From Toxotes chatareus (taxonomy: Eukaryota; Chordata; Actinopteri; Toxotidae), in contig CM028888.1 in NCBI GenBank assembly GCA_016801885.1, forward strand, positions 7,734,501 to 7,798,500: a stretch of 64,000 bases of DNA, written 5' to 3'. Positions 49,293-60,098 of this stretch are shown here, piece after piece. How positions within the stretch are numbered: position 1 is the first letter of the stretch; each line of letters starts with the position of its first letter. The translations under genes were made by a program, and so were the position numbers. A model generated the notes under the pieces. It was not told the origin of the DNA. It searched no databases and saw only the letters and a list, made by a program, of their open reading frames with translations.

Positions 49293-52200
49293 TCACCACT
49301 TCACACATGACGAGCAGTTGAGATGATCCTTTGCGGTGTTAGTGTATCCAGACAGGACGAGGGAGCCTGGGTCTCGCTCCGTCACTGGGCTCTCCTCGTT
49401 GTTGAGGATGTGCTCTACCAAGCAGCGCGCTGCCTCTTCAATGTTTGTGTTTTCCTGTGAGGGGAAAAAAAAATACTTCTGAAGAAATTATGTACTTTTG
49501 AGCAACACTACTGAAACTGTTTCATGAAAGGCAGTGTTGGTAGGTCAGTCCAGGCTGAAATGTATCATCAATGGATGATTTGCCACAGTCACAGACTTTT
49601 CATGTAGTGCCACCATGAGGCTGACATTACCATTACTTCTCAGGTCATATTGAAATGCAGTGGAACAGAAGCACAACAGACTCAAAAATGTCAGTTAAAT
49701 CTAACGCCAGGTAAACAGGAATGGCTTGTTTGCACTGTACTAATGTCACATTACATGATTTCTGGGTGCAGGGGTTCGGTCACAAATGTCTACTGTAGCT
49801 CTGATCACTGTCAAAACAGAAAATGCAGCGTATCAAAAACAGTGATTTTGACTTTATTGCCTGTTTTTCATTCTGGCAGTGCACACCAAACTAATGAGAA
49901 GCTGGGATGTCACACACTGTTATAAACACTCAGTAATTCTTTGTGTGCTGAACTGTCTGACCTGTCTGCCAGGCTTTCGTGTGCACCAACTACACTACTA
50001 TCTCTGACTTGCACTCTGGTGTGTAACTCATTAGACAGGCTCCGTATGAGAGGTCTAATTTGCACCAGACTGCAGACATTCCTCTATTTGTCTCATCAAG
50101 TAATGTTCTCTGACTTTTAGCGTCTGCACTGAAACGTCACATGGGAATTTTCATTTCTTTGGACAGTGGACTTCTGCTGTAATGACTTTGCTGCTGTTTT
50201 AGTGTGCCAAATATATCGTTAACCCAAATGTGCTAATTGAATATGGAACAGATGACTGTGATTTGATTTAGTTACAAATTACGTCTTTCAGTCTTTGCCT
50301 CAAGTCAAAACACTTTCCATCAAAATAGTGTTCATGTCATTCGGGGGTAAGTCAAACAAGACCTATAAGCATTTATACTGCTGACCGACATTTGCATAAA
50401 AATCTCTAGTACATCATAATATCTGTGGAAAATATTACTACAGCATCAATCTAACTTTGAATGTCTTTCCCTCTGATTAGATTTCTTCAAGAAGCTGCAG
50501 TAATTGCCTCCAAAATCACATGTCCCTCGTTCCCCCCCCGTACCTTTGCAGAGGTCTCGAACCAGCCAACGAAGCCGTTCTCCCTGCAGAAGGAGTCGAG
50601 TTTGGGCTGCTGGGAAGCCAGCTGGTCTGACTTGTTGGCCAAGAGTACAGCTGGAACACGCCTCCCATGGTTCAGGGTCACCTTAGGAAAGAAGAGAGAC
50701 GGGTTACATGATGGTTGTAGAAATGGTGCCATCATATAACTTACGTCTTTGTCTTTAGGTATGTATTTAATGCCACCCAACCACATCTGAAGGCAGAAGT
50801 TTGTGTGTCAGTTTCAGAAAGTTAAACCTTCAACAACTTGGAGGCAGCAGAATTGAGCTGTGAACACAACACTGACACATTTCCTTTTGCTTTTTTGTTA
50901 TCCGTGACATTATCGCCATTTGAAAGATTATTTTTTCCATCTCTCTTCACCTTTACAGGTTACAGATGCTAATCGAACATTTGACTAGAAGTATGTTTAA
51001 AGCACAGTGACATCTTGAACACTTGTGACATACTTCCTGTCGTAGTTTCTTTAACCTCTCATGTCTTCTCAGTAACACGGCAGACTTAATTAAGTCCTCT
51101 ACTTTTATAGAGTCCTGACCTTTGGAGCGGCCAGCACACAACTGTACCTCAAAGAATTGTTAGATCATTTCTGAGCATGTTCTCATTTTCAGTTTTTCCC
51201 TACAGCTAAAAAAATGAAAAATAATACTCTGCACTCTGAATATTTCTCTGACATTTTAGAAGTAGCATTAGTAATACAGTTGATCACTCTTGATTGAACA
51301 GGGCTACAGATGTTTCCTACAACCAATACACAATACTAAAGTCTTTAGTCATTTTCTTAAGTTTTAATGGTGCAACCCAGGTTCCCTTAGGAGGGACCGT
51401 ACACTGAATCTGATGGTTTTATGAAGAGCTGGTGCAAACCAATCCAGCAGGCAACTAAAACAAGGAGCAGACTTTGAAACTGAATTCCTTAATAAAGATT
51501 AAGAACTTTTTTGCTTGTGCAAAAATTTGTTAGAGAGAAGGCCTCTCTACAAGCCTCTCTATCAGATATAGACCACAGGTGGTCTGACTCTGTGGAGCTC
51601 ACAGAGCTGCCGTCTGACCTTGGAGTCCAGGTCATCCTTCCACTTTAGCACAGCGTCGAACGTGGAGGCCCGCGTCACGTCAAACACCACCAGAGCTCCC
51701 ACTGCCTCCCGGTAATAGACACGAGTCATGTTCCCATAACGCTCCTGTCCTGGGAGGCATGGACAGCCATCAGACACACACACACACATTTAGGTAAAGA
51801 CACATTTAAAAGTCTATAAAATTAAATCAAATCACAGCAAGGTTTAGTAGTGACAAATATAGGAGTGTAAGATTGTGTGCGCGTGTGTGTTTATTCTACA
51901 GTTGCCACCATCATGTGACTGACATTATGAGCAGGGGATAACTTGAGTCACAACCAGGCACAAGATCTACATTCCTCAACCAGGCATCAAATGACAGGGA
52001 GGGACCCAGACATGCAGTGGACAGACACACTTTCACTGGGCGTTCACATTACTCACTGCAAAAATCCCCATTTTGTCAAATTACATTCATGTATGTTTAT
52101 GTCAGTCATAAAAGTAAAAAAAGAGTAATTTTATCCTGCCTTGTTGTTGTTTCAAGATATACTGGAAACCAGTCAATGTAATCTCACTGTACTGGTGTAA

Positions 52201-52656
52201 AACAAGACTTTTAGGACTCACTTGTGTGTGCACATATTGTCCTAAAGCTGCTATTAAACTCATTTACAAAGATTATTTCCAGAAGTAGATTTAACAACTG
52301 GCACGTTTTCACAGCTGCTGAAGGTGAAACAAAAGCTTTTTGTTTCCAAAGATCCAGCAACAACAACAACACACACTCATTACAGAAAATGACTAATTGT
52401 TTTCTACAAGCAGAGCAGCACCTGTAAACGGGGATGTATGTGGTCTGATAAAGTTTGACAGACCTGCTATGTCCCACAGCTGTAGCCGGATTACAGTGTC
52501 ATTGTCCCACTGCAGCACTTTCAGGGCGAAGTCCACCCCGATGGTGGCTCGGTAGTGCTGGGAGAAGATCTGATGGACGTACCGCTTGATGATGGACGTT
52601 TTTCCGACTCCCAAGTCCCCAATTACCAGGACTTTGAACAAAAGCTCCTGCTGCAT
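49293..52656 (-). CDS. rab38: Rab38-like small GTPase (4 coding exons)
   Basis: Rab of the Rab32/38 subfamily, which directs cargo to lysosome-related organelles such as melanosomes. Minus-strand exons: 52464-52656, 51619-51749, 50544-50681, 49293-49454; phases agree and give 207 residues (human RAB38: 211). Visible elements are the P-loop GDLGVGKTS, switch I ATIGVDFALKV and switch II WDIAGQERYGNMTRVYYREA, a subfamily hallmark. The guanine-specificity motifs are NKSD and ETSAK. The end is CSSCVKW, aligning with human RAB38 CSGCAKS, so prenylation at the C-terminal cysteines is likely. The short N terminus (MQQELLFK) fits Rab38 better than Rab32, which has a long Ala/Gly-rich leader. Rab32 remains the alternative. 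It is divergent from rab39b, with about 2.2 kb between the start codons. Confidence 0.88.
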
Positions 52657-54855
52657 GGCTGCAGCTCTGCAGAAAAAAAACTCCTCAGAAGAACTATGGA
52701 AACTTAAAGAAAGATGCAGATCCTCGGGTACGACAGTAAAACTGTAAAGGCATCGACAGTAGAAAAAAATCTTATAAGAAGGACATTTTCTCTCGTCTAA
52801 GAAAAAGTTTCATGATCCAGTATCATTGCGATTTGCCAAAGAAGCGGTAAAGATTGTTTGTGATCGCTGCAGTCCTCCGCACATCTCACCCTGAATCAGT
52901 TTACTTGTCTTATCTCTCGGCTCCTGGGAGCTGCTTCAGTACAGCTGATTATACCAGATGGTGCGTTTCCGGGAATCGACGTAAACATCGGTTTCAGGCC
53001 GGAAAAGATTCTCAGGATCAACACCACAGTGTACATTTGCTCTGATTGACGTAAAAGTTCACTTGAGTAGAAGTGTTGTAAATGCTCATTATGCAAAATG
53101 ACCCATTTCAGTGTTCATAACTAGCTTTCTTTCAAAAATACAGTGCAGTAGAAGTGCAAAGTTTATGACAAAAGTAGGATACACTAATGAAAAAAATCTT
53201 GGCTGCAGTTCTTTTTTCCAGATATGTAAATTTGAATTTGAAAGTGTGTATATGTATCTAGGTATATTTTATATAAAATATGTTGTTAATTTTTTTTTTT
53301 TTTTTTGAAGTGGGAGACTGTTTCGTTGGTTGTTGTCATATCTCCTAAAAAATATTAGATCGTAATAATTTGCAATTAAGAATTAATAAGAAAACTGTTG
53401 CAAACTTGAGAAAACATGTCTGTCTGCCTGTCAAGTCTTATTACACCCTATCGTCTTCATGTGCGCTCAGAGAGTTTTAATCGGACTTTTTTTTTTTTTT
53501 TTTTGTTCCTACAGCCTTTGAAGGCGGCAGCCTGAGGAGTACTGCTGCGCCGCTGTGTGTGCAGTTACGGTAATGGTGCTGATGAGGGCGAGGAGGAGAT
53601 GTGTGATGCTTCTGTGTCCTGCTGCCATTTCATCAGCGGATCATCACGGAAATATCAACGGTCCTGCTCAAATTAACCAGCAGCTGTGGGTTCACACACT
53701 CAACAGGCAGTTTTTATCTTTAAAAACGGGTCACACAGCGATGATAGACAGGAGGCATGCCTAATAATATGATGTTATTGGCGGAGTGTTTCTGTAAGCA
53801 ACAATACAGCCACTGCTAGTCTGGAGGATCATTTTTTGGGAGACATAGTCATCGATATGGGGTTTGTTTTTTACACATACTGAGCTCTTAACTTTGAAGG
53901 TAGGTCATCATCTACTGATTTTATCTAACTGCTGTCGCTGATCGTTAATCATTAAAGTAAATACTCATCACTGGCATTAGACCAAGAGGGCTGGGCCTCA
54001 TTATTTGTTGTGAAGTTGGTGGGCTCTCTTGTCATGGCTGTCACTGGAGGCCTCCCAGGAATCAGCGGTAAATATCAACTAACAGTCAAGTTTAGCAGCT
54101 ATCTCCTCATCAAGCTTATTTTTGGCCAGCATCAAGGCCTCATTGTGTGTTACTGCTGCCAGTCTACGATCCACATGGGGGATGACTACGCCAATGTTTA
54201 CTGAGTTGGAGAGGAGTGGCCTCCCCCTCTCTCCTTCCCCTCAAATTAGATCACCCAACTGTAAATCGCATGGACACTGCTGAGATGATCTGAGCCTATT
54301 ATTCTCTCCTCATGATAATCCAAGAATTATCCATGTGCTCAGCACAGTCTGTGGATTAATTGCACATTTCTGTTTCATCTCAATATAAAACCGGGAATCT
54401 ATTTAAACACATGCTTTGTTTCTAAAGCGGAGGGAGTCATTTTATTGTTGCTTTAAAGTGTGTTGAATCTAAGGTTTTAGTTACTGCTCCTTTCTTTCTT
54501 ATAAAATGCTTGAATGTGTGGCAAAGGATGTCATGTTTATATTTTACATGAGAAAGATGTGATTTCCTGCTCTTTCATGTGTGGAAAATGATCTACAAAG
54601 GTAACATCAGCTCATATTTTTATTTATAGGCCTTGTTCAGGTTTTATATATATATATATATAAAAATTACTTTTTTTTCCTGCTGATTCCTGCCTTTTAA
54701 ATGTGAGGATTTGTTGCTTTTCTTTGTCATATATGGCAGTAAACTTAATATGTTTGTGTTTTAAACTGACAAAACAAGATGTTTGAAGCCCTAATATGAA
54801 TCACAGTGACTGAGTGATTTAATCTATTTTGCCATAGATTTTATTTTCACGAGAC
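52657..54855. promoter_or_regulatory. Head-to-head spacer of rab38 and rab39b
   Basis: Holds the promoters and 5'UTRs of both Rab genes but no coding exon I can support. Features are T-tracts at 53289-53306 and 53487-53504, a G/C-richer patch with CpGs at 53520-53660 and a (TA)n run at 54646-54662, about 195 bases upstream of the rab39b ATG. Transcription starts are not resolved. Confidence 0.5.
54646..54662. repeat. (TA)n microsatellite upstream of rab39b
   Basis: 'tatatatatatatatataaaaatt' about 195 bases before the rab39b start codon. It contains a TATAAAAA word and so could act as a TATA element, but this is inference. Confidence 0.8.
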
Positions 54856-56333
54856 ATGGAGACAATATGGCTTTATCAGTTTCGCCTGATCGTCATTGGA
54901 GACTCTACAGTCGGTAAGTCGTGTCTGATCCGGAGGTTCACTGAGGGCCGCTTCGCCCAGGTGTCAGACCCCACCGTGGGTGTGGACTTCTTCTCCCGTC
55001 TGGTGGAAATTGAGCCGGGCAAAAGGATCAAACTTCAAATCTGGGACACTGCAGGACAGGAGAGGTTCAGGTAAAGACTTATTATTTAATTATTTAGTCT
55101 TTTCGAAAAATGAAAGTATATGTTGATGTTTTTCTTTTTGACAAGTTACATCTTCAGTTGGAAGAGATTTAATGGATTGATGGTTTGATTTGTTGATAAT
55201 AATGAAAATATAGAATATTGCCAACCTTATCCCTTGCTATATTTAACATGTTTAGATATGTTAAACTTTGTCTCACTCATGTGTTTTTAATAGTTTTTAG
55301 ACTGTGGAAGTCTGTGTCACAGACTATCAGGCTTCAAGATCAGCTCATTGATGGTTTTGGTATTTTTGTGGGATTCGTAGACAATAAGAAAAATAAAAAC
55401 TATTTTTTTAAAAAACTATTACCAGCCTTTTTCTTTAAAGTATCGTAGCACAAAGAAAGAATTGTAGAAATATTGTTTTGAATCCAGCAATCCAACATTT
55501 TCTTCTGGGATCAACAGTCTTTCTATGGAAATAGGGTTGGTACAGTTACTTTCAAAGAAGGACATGTAAACCACTTCACTTTGGACAAAAATACAACACA
55601 AATGTTACAGTGAATATAAATATAAAATAGTAACTTAATAATAATTTTATTTAATATAATATAAATGAATAACTTATGTTAAACAAACAATACAACAAAT
55701 ATCTGTTAGTTCACATACCCAAACTCAGTCTATCCATCTATCCATCTATCTATCTATCTATCTATTAATATATCCAGGTCTATCACCAGGGCCTATTACC
55801 GCAATTCAGTGGGTGGGCTCTTGCTCTTTGACATCACAAACCGCAGATCCTTCCAGAACGTCCACAACTGGCTGGAGGAGGCCCAGAGCCACGTCCAGCC
55901 ACACAGCATCGTCTTCTTGCTGGTGGGTCACAAGTGTGACCTGGAGGCCCAGCGTCAGGTGACCCAGCAGGAGGCAGAGAAGCTGGCAGGAGCCTACGGG
56001 ATGCGCTACGTGGAGACATCAGCACGAGACGCCATCAACGTAGAGAAGGTGTGGATGTTATTTTAGCTTTTCTTCACATCAAAATTGTTGTCAATTTATT
56101 GTCTGTTAATTAACTAATAATTTAATTAAATAATAATAGTCATCCAGCTCTGATTTTGCTTCTGGTATTTACTTCAGGCCTTTGTGGATTTGACGAGGGA
56201 CATCTTTGACCTAGTGCGGAGCGGGGACATCAAGATCCAGGATGGCTGGGAGGGCGTGAAAAGTGGATTTGTCCCCAACACCGTCCATTCCTCTGAGGAG
56301 GTCACCAAGGGCAGCCGACAGTGCTACTGCTGA
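54856..56333 (+). CDS. rab39b: Rab39B-like small GTPase (3 coding exons)
   Basis: Golgi/endosome-associated Rab; human RAB39B is mutated in X-linked intellectual disability with early parkinsonism. Exons: 54856-55070, 55778-56048, 56178-56333; phases agree and give 213 residues, the same as human RAB39B. Elements are METIWLYQFRLIVIGDSTVG, P-loop GDSTVGKSC, switch I DPTVGVDFFSRL, WDTAGQERFRSITRAYYRNS, GHKCD (the NKxD equivalent of Rab39), ETSAR, GWEGVKSGFVPN and the di-cysteine end CYC for double geranylgeranylation. SDPTVGVDFFSRLVEIEPG and GGLLLFDITN follow RAB39B rather than RAB39A, although NTVHSSEEV resembles RAB39A. The junction NVEK|AFVDL is split by a 129-bp intron, whereas the human genes have two coding exons as I recall. 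A (TCTA)n run ends 12 bases before exon 2. Confidence 0.93.
55729..55765. repeat. (TCTA)n microsatellite at the rab39b exon-2 acceptor
   Basis: 'tctatccatctatccatcta...' tetramer run that occupies the place where the branch point and pyrimidine tract of rab39b intron 1 should lie; the exon starts at 55778. Confidence 0.9.
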
Positions 56334-59300
56334 TTTACCTGGCAGCAGCATGTGGGGGTGACAGGTGGTAAATACTTCAGTGGACTCCATCTGAAGGAGA
56401 TCTCTCTCTCTCTGCACTGATGCCAGTCTTTTTTTGGGACTCATAAAACTTACCTTCTGGGTTAACACACTTTACTTCTATACACAAGACATTGTTTTGT
56501 CTTTCAGGTGCCTGTCTATGGTTCTGTCCAAATTTAGGACACTTTATTGATGTTCCTAACAGGCAAAGTAGAAGCACAAAAAGCATCCAAAGCCCTCGTC
56601 ACTGTTCTGTGTGCATGTGTGTGTGATTGTATTAACCCTCAGCTCTTACCAACACTTCAGCTTTACTCCACGTCCGGCCTTTCCTGATGTGTACAGTCAT
56701 ACTCCAATGACCGGATGTGTTCTTGCTTCACATCTCTAGAAGACTGAGAATGAATCAGTGTAGCGTTGATTATGCTCATGTTAATTTAAATCCAAATCAG
56801 CGATGCCAACACTGAGCCATGCTTCTTTATTTTCACACATAGTGCTCAGAATATACTGCAACCTTGTACAGACTATATCCAGTGAGAGAGATGAGGCAGA
56901 AGGAAAGCTTCACTGATTGTACTGCACTACAAATCCAAGTGGCTTAATACACGAAGAGAGCGGAGGATAACGAAAGTGAAATCACATTGAACCAAAGTTT
57001 GAGATACTGTCGTGTTTGTTTGTCTGAATGCTGGAGAATGAGTTTGCACAGTGGAACTGTCCAATGGTACATTTGCTGTTTACTGACAAGAAATTTACTG
57101 TAGCTTCTTATTGATAGCCATTATGGGTAGATCATAGCAAGGGGTTTTAACAGTATGGTAAGTACCCGGTTCATGTTTACTACTGTATTGGTTCACTGGT
57201 GAGTACAGGTAACATATAACCATAAAGCCTTCTGTATGGAACCCCATTGTGTTCAACATTAAATATAAAATACAAAAGAATAAATTAATAAAAAAAAAAC
57301 AATTTGTGAAATAATTGAAGAAATAATTAAAACTTCATTCTTCTGAAATATTATCTCATCATTCTTATTTATGTAATAACAGAGTTTCACTTGAGTTTAT
57401 TTTTATTTGATTATAAATATTTTTATTTCATATGATATGAGGGACATTATGTTGTTATGCCGATGTGTTATGTTTGAGACTCTGATGACTCCACATCAAA
57501 ACAAAGCTGGCAGCCTGCTGGGGCTAGCATAGTAAACATAGTTGGGAAACTTGGGAAAACATATTAAAAAATGTTTTTTTGGTTTTTTTTTTCATCCAGA
57601 TGGTTAGAAGAGTCTCCTAAAACTGGTTATCAGAAATCACAATCAAAACTGGTGTAACTACAAGTTTAGCCCTACTGCTAAACTTGACCAGATAAACAGC
57701 CTAAATTAGCTACTTCTGTTGTCAGTGAAACCAAATATATATCTCCTTTTAAGCCATCTGATTGGATTATATTAGTGTTAATACTGGATTTAGTTTTGCA
57801 GCCATTCTTCCAACATTTTGTGTATCTGTAATTCTTTTCAGCAGGTGGGAGATATTGTTGGTGTAAGAAATTGTCAGCCTGGAATTACAAGTGAGAAATC
57901 CAACTCGGCTGCAAAAAATTAAATAACATTTCATAATAGAAAAAAAAATCCAAAACTTATTGTTTGATTTACACAGTTTATTTATGTGATTATTTGTTTC
58001 AAAATCAACTATTCATTTCTGTAATATTGAACACAGTGGGCACCATACTTTTGGAACATGATATAATATGAATACAGATCCTGCTTTTAAATATTCCACA
58101 ACACCTTCAGGTTATAATCTCTTCTCACACTTATGCCTACAACCCGTTTAAAGAATCAGTCACGTCCATATTTCTAATCAGTGCATGCCTCCATTTTAAC
58201 TGAAATTTTCCAAAGAAAGAAAAGAACTTTTATTTTTGATATGATGTAAATAACTCAGTACCTACCTTCTGATGGAATCTCATCAGAAAGAGCGGAGTGA
58301 ATGAAGCGTCTAGCTTGTTGCTTGGGGATGTGAAAAGATGTTAAGCACCACGACAAAGTGGAAAGTGAACAAAACAGGAATATTTGAACTTGAGAACTGC
58401 ACAGATTTCAGTTCAGATTGACAGCATTTAAAATAATCCAGTTAACAGCTGAGAAACAACTATTTATTTTAACTGTGCAGAGGAAGTGTGTCTTTCGAGT
58501 GCCTTTTGGAGGAACGATGCCTACAAACACACGCAGCCAGCTTCTTGTCCATGGATACAACTGCGTGTTTATCTTGTGAATATTAACATCTAAACTGTGA
58601 GGTGGAGGGAATCACATTGATATCACATTACACAATCTGTAAATAATTTATTTGAAACCAAACCCTGACAAAGTTGACTGTTCAATGTTGTTGTGACATC
58701 AGGTGTCATCAATAATAAATGCCTGGAAACATTAATAAAGATTTGCCTTGTGCAGAGATTGGGGGGTACACTGCTCTTTTTTTGCTGCTGAACTGACTTT
58801 CAGGTGGGTAACTGAAAGTGATGGCTCATAGTTGAAAGTTAACAATTGATGTAATTCTGTGTGTGATCACTAGAGGGTCGCACTGTGTGCTGAAAAGCTT
58901 TTTCAACATATCATGATTTGTGGTTCTACTCTCAAATGAACTAACAATCAGATTATTATTGTGATATTACCAGACAGGTAGGAGTGTTTGGATAGCCAGG
59001 AAGGTTTTAAGGGGGATTTGTATTTTCATTTCTGAACAGTTCCCAGTGTTTATTTGTTGTATTGAGACATTTGTTTTTACTGTACCATATTTTTGTTTTC
59101 CTATTTTACTCTAGTGTTACATATTACATATAAGGTTCTTACTGAGAATAGGGGTAAGAATGGTGACCACTGACACCTGTGAACAGGCAGCTGAAACTGG
59201 TGTTTGTGTGACATTGGTTTATTCAGTTGGCTGTGACAGATAAGTGAGTTTATTAAGTCAAGTTATTTATTCTTGACATAGATTTTAACAGACATGTTGG

Positions 59301-59883
59301 GCTGTTCAGTATAAAATGTTCTTGTGATTGCTCTTTGGGTTTAGAGAAATGCAACAGGAAAGTAAGCAAGTGAGAAAACATGAGACACTTTTGTATTCTT
59401 AGGTGTTAAAGTTGTGGTCTATTCCTGTCAAAAAATTATGTTTTTTTTCTTTTATATTTTTTTATTAAAAAAATAAAACCTAAAACCACTTATACTGACA
59501 ACATGAACAGAGACGGGATGCACACGAATGCTGTATAGGAATGAATGTTAGTTTTAGGCCTTTGGCTGCAGGGTTTATTGCCGAAGTTGCTAAGTTAGTA
59601 AACCAGCCCAAGGGTGGGGTCTGGTTGTAACTTGCACAGATGACATTGTTAACATAGTTAAATGAGTCACCGGTGATTCACTGCTAAACCAGTTCAGGTA
59701 GAACAGCCTCTGGCATGCAGCTCATTGTGAGAAAATGCATGATACAGCAAGTTAAGGAGTGCGGCTTTGGACTTTGGACAGGCCTGTGATAGGAGGGTCA
59801 TATATATATTTAATATATTAAAAAAAAAAAAAAGAAAAAGAAATAAAGAGGTGGATTAAACACAATAAACTGAATCATCAGTA
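56334..59883 (+). other. rab39b 3'UTR and gene-free region
   Basis: AT-rich, no coding sequence recognised on either strand. AATAAA at 57279-57284 and 57287-57292, followed by an A-run, may end the rab39b transcript after a 3'UTR of about 0.95 kb. A further AATAAA lies near 58734. The remaining 2 kb up to the minisatellite show only A/T tracts. Confidence 0.5.
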
Positions 59884-60098
59884 GACTGACCTGTCGGTAA
59901 ATTCACCCGTCGGTAAACTGACCCGTCATAAATTCACCTGTCGGTAAACAGACCTGTCGGTAAATTCACCTGTCAGTAAACTGACCTGACGGTAAACTGA
60001 CCTGTCGGTAAATTCACCCGTTGGTAAACTGACCTGTCAATAAACTGACCTGTTGGTAAACTGACCTGTCAGTAAATTGACCCATTGGTAAACTGACC
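59884..60098. repeat. 16-bp minisatellite (about 13 copies)
   Basis: Tandem units of the type 'ctgacctgtcggtaaa', alternating irregularly with 'ttcacccgtcggtaaa'. Units are 15-16 bp, with substitutions concentrated in the first three bases and in 'gtcgg/gtcag/gttgg'. The block is flanked on the left by an A-rich stretch and runs directly into the 76-bp array. Confidence 0.92.

Noticed and set aside
52896..53764. Short plus and minus frames in the rab38-rab39b spacer
   Set aside because: No recognisable family, no conserved splice structure; probably promoter and UTR sequence.
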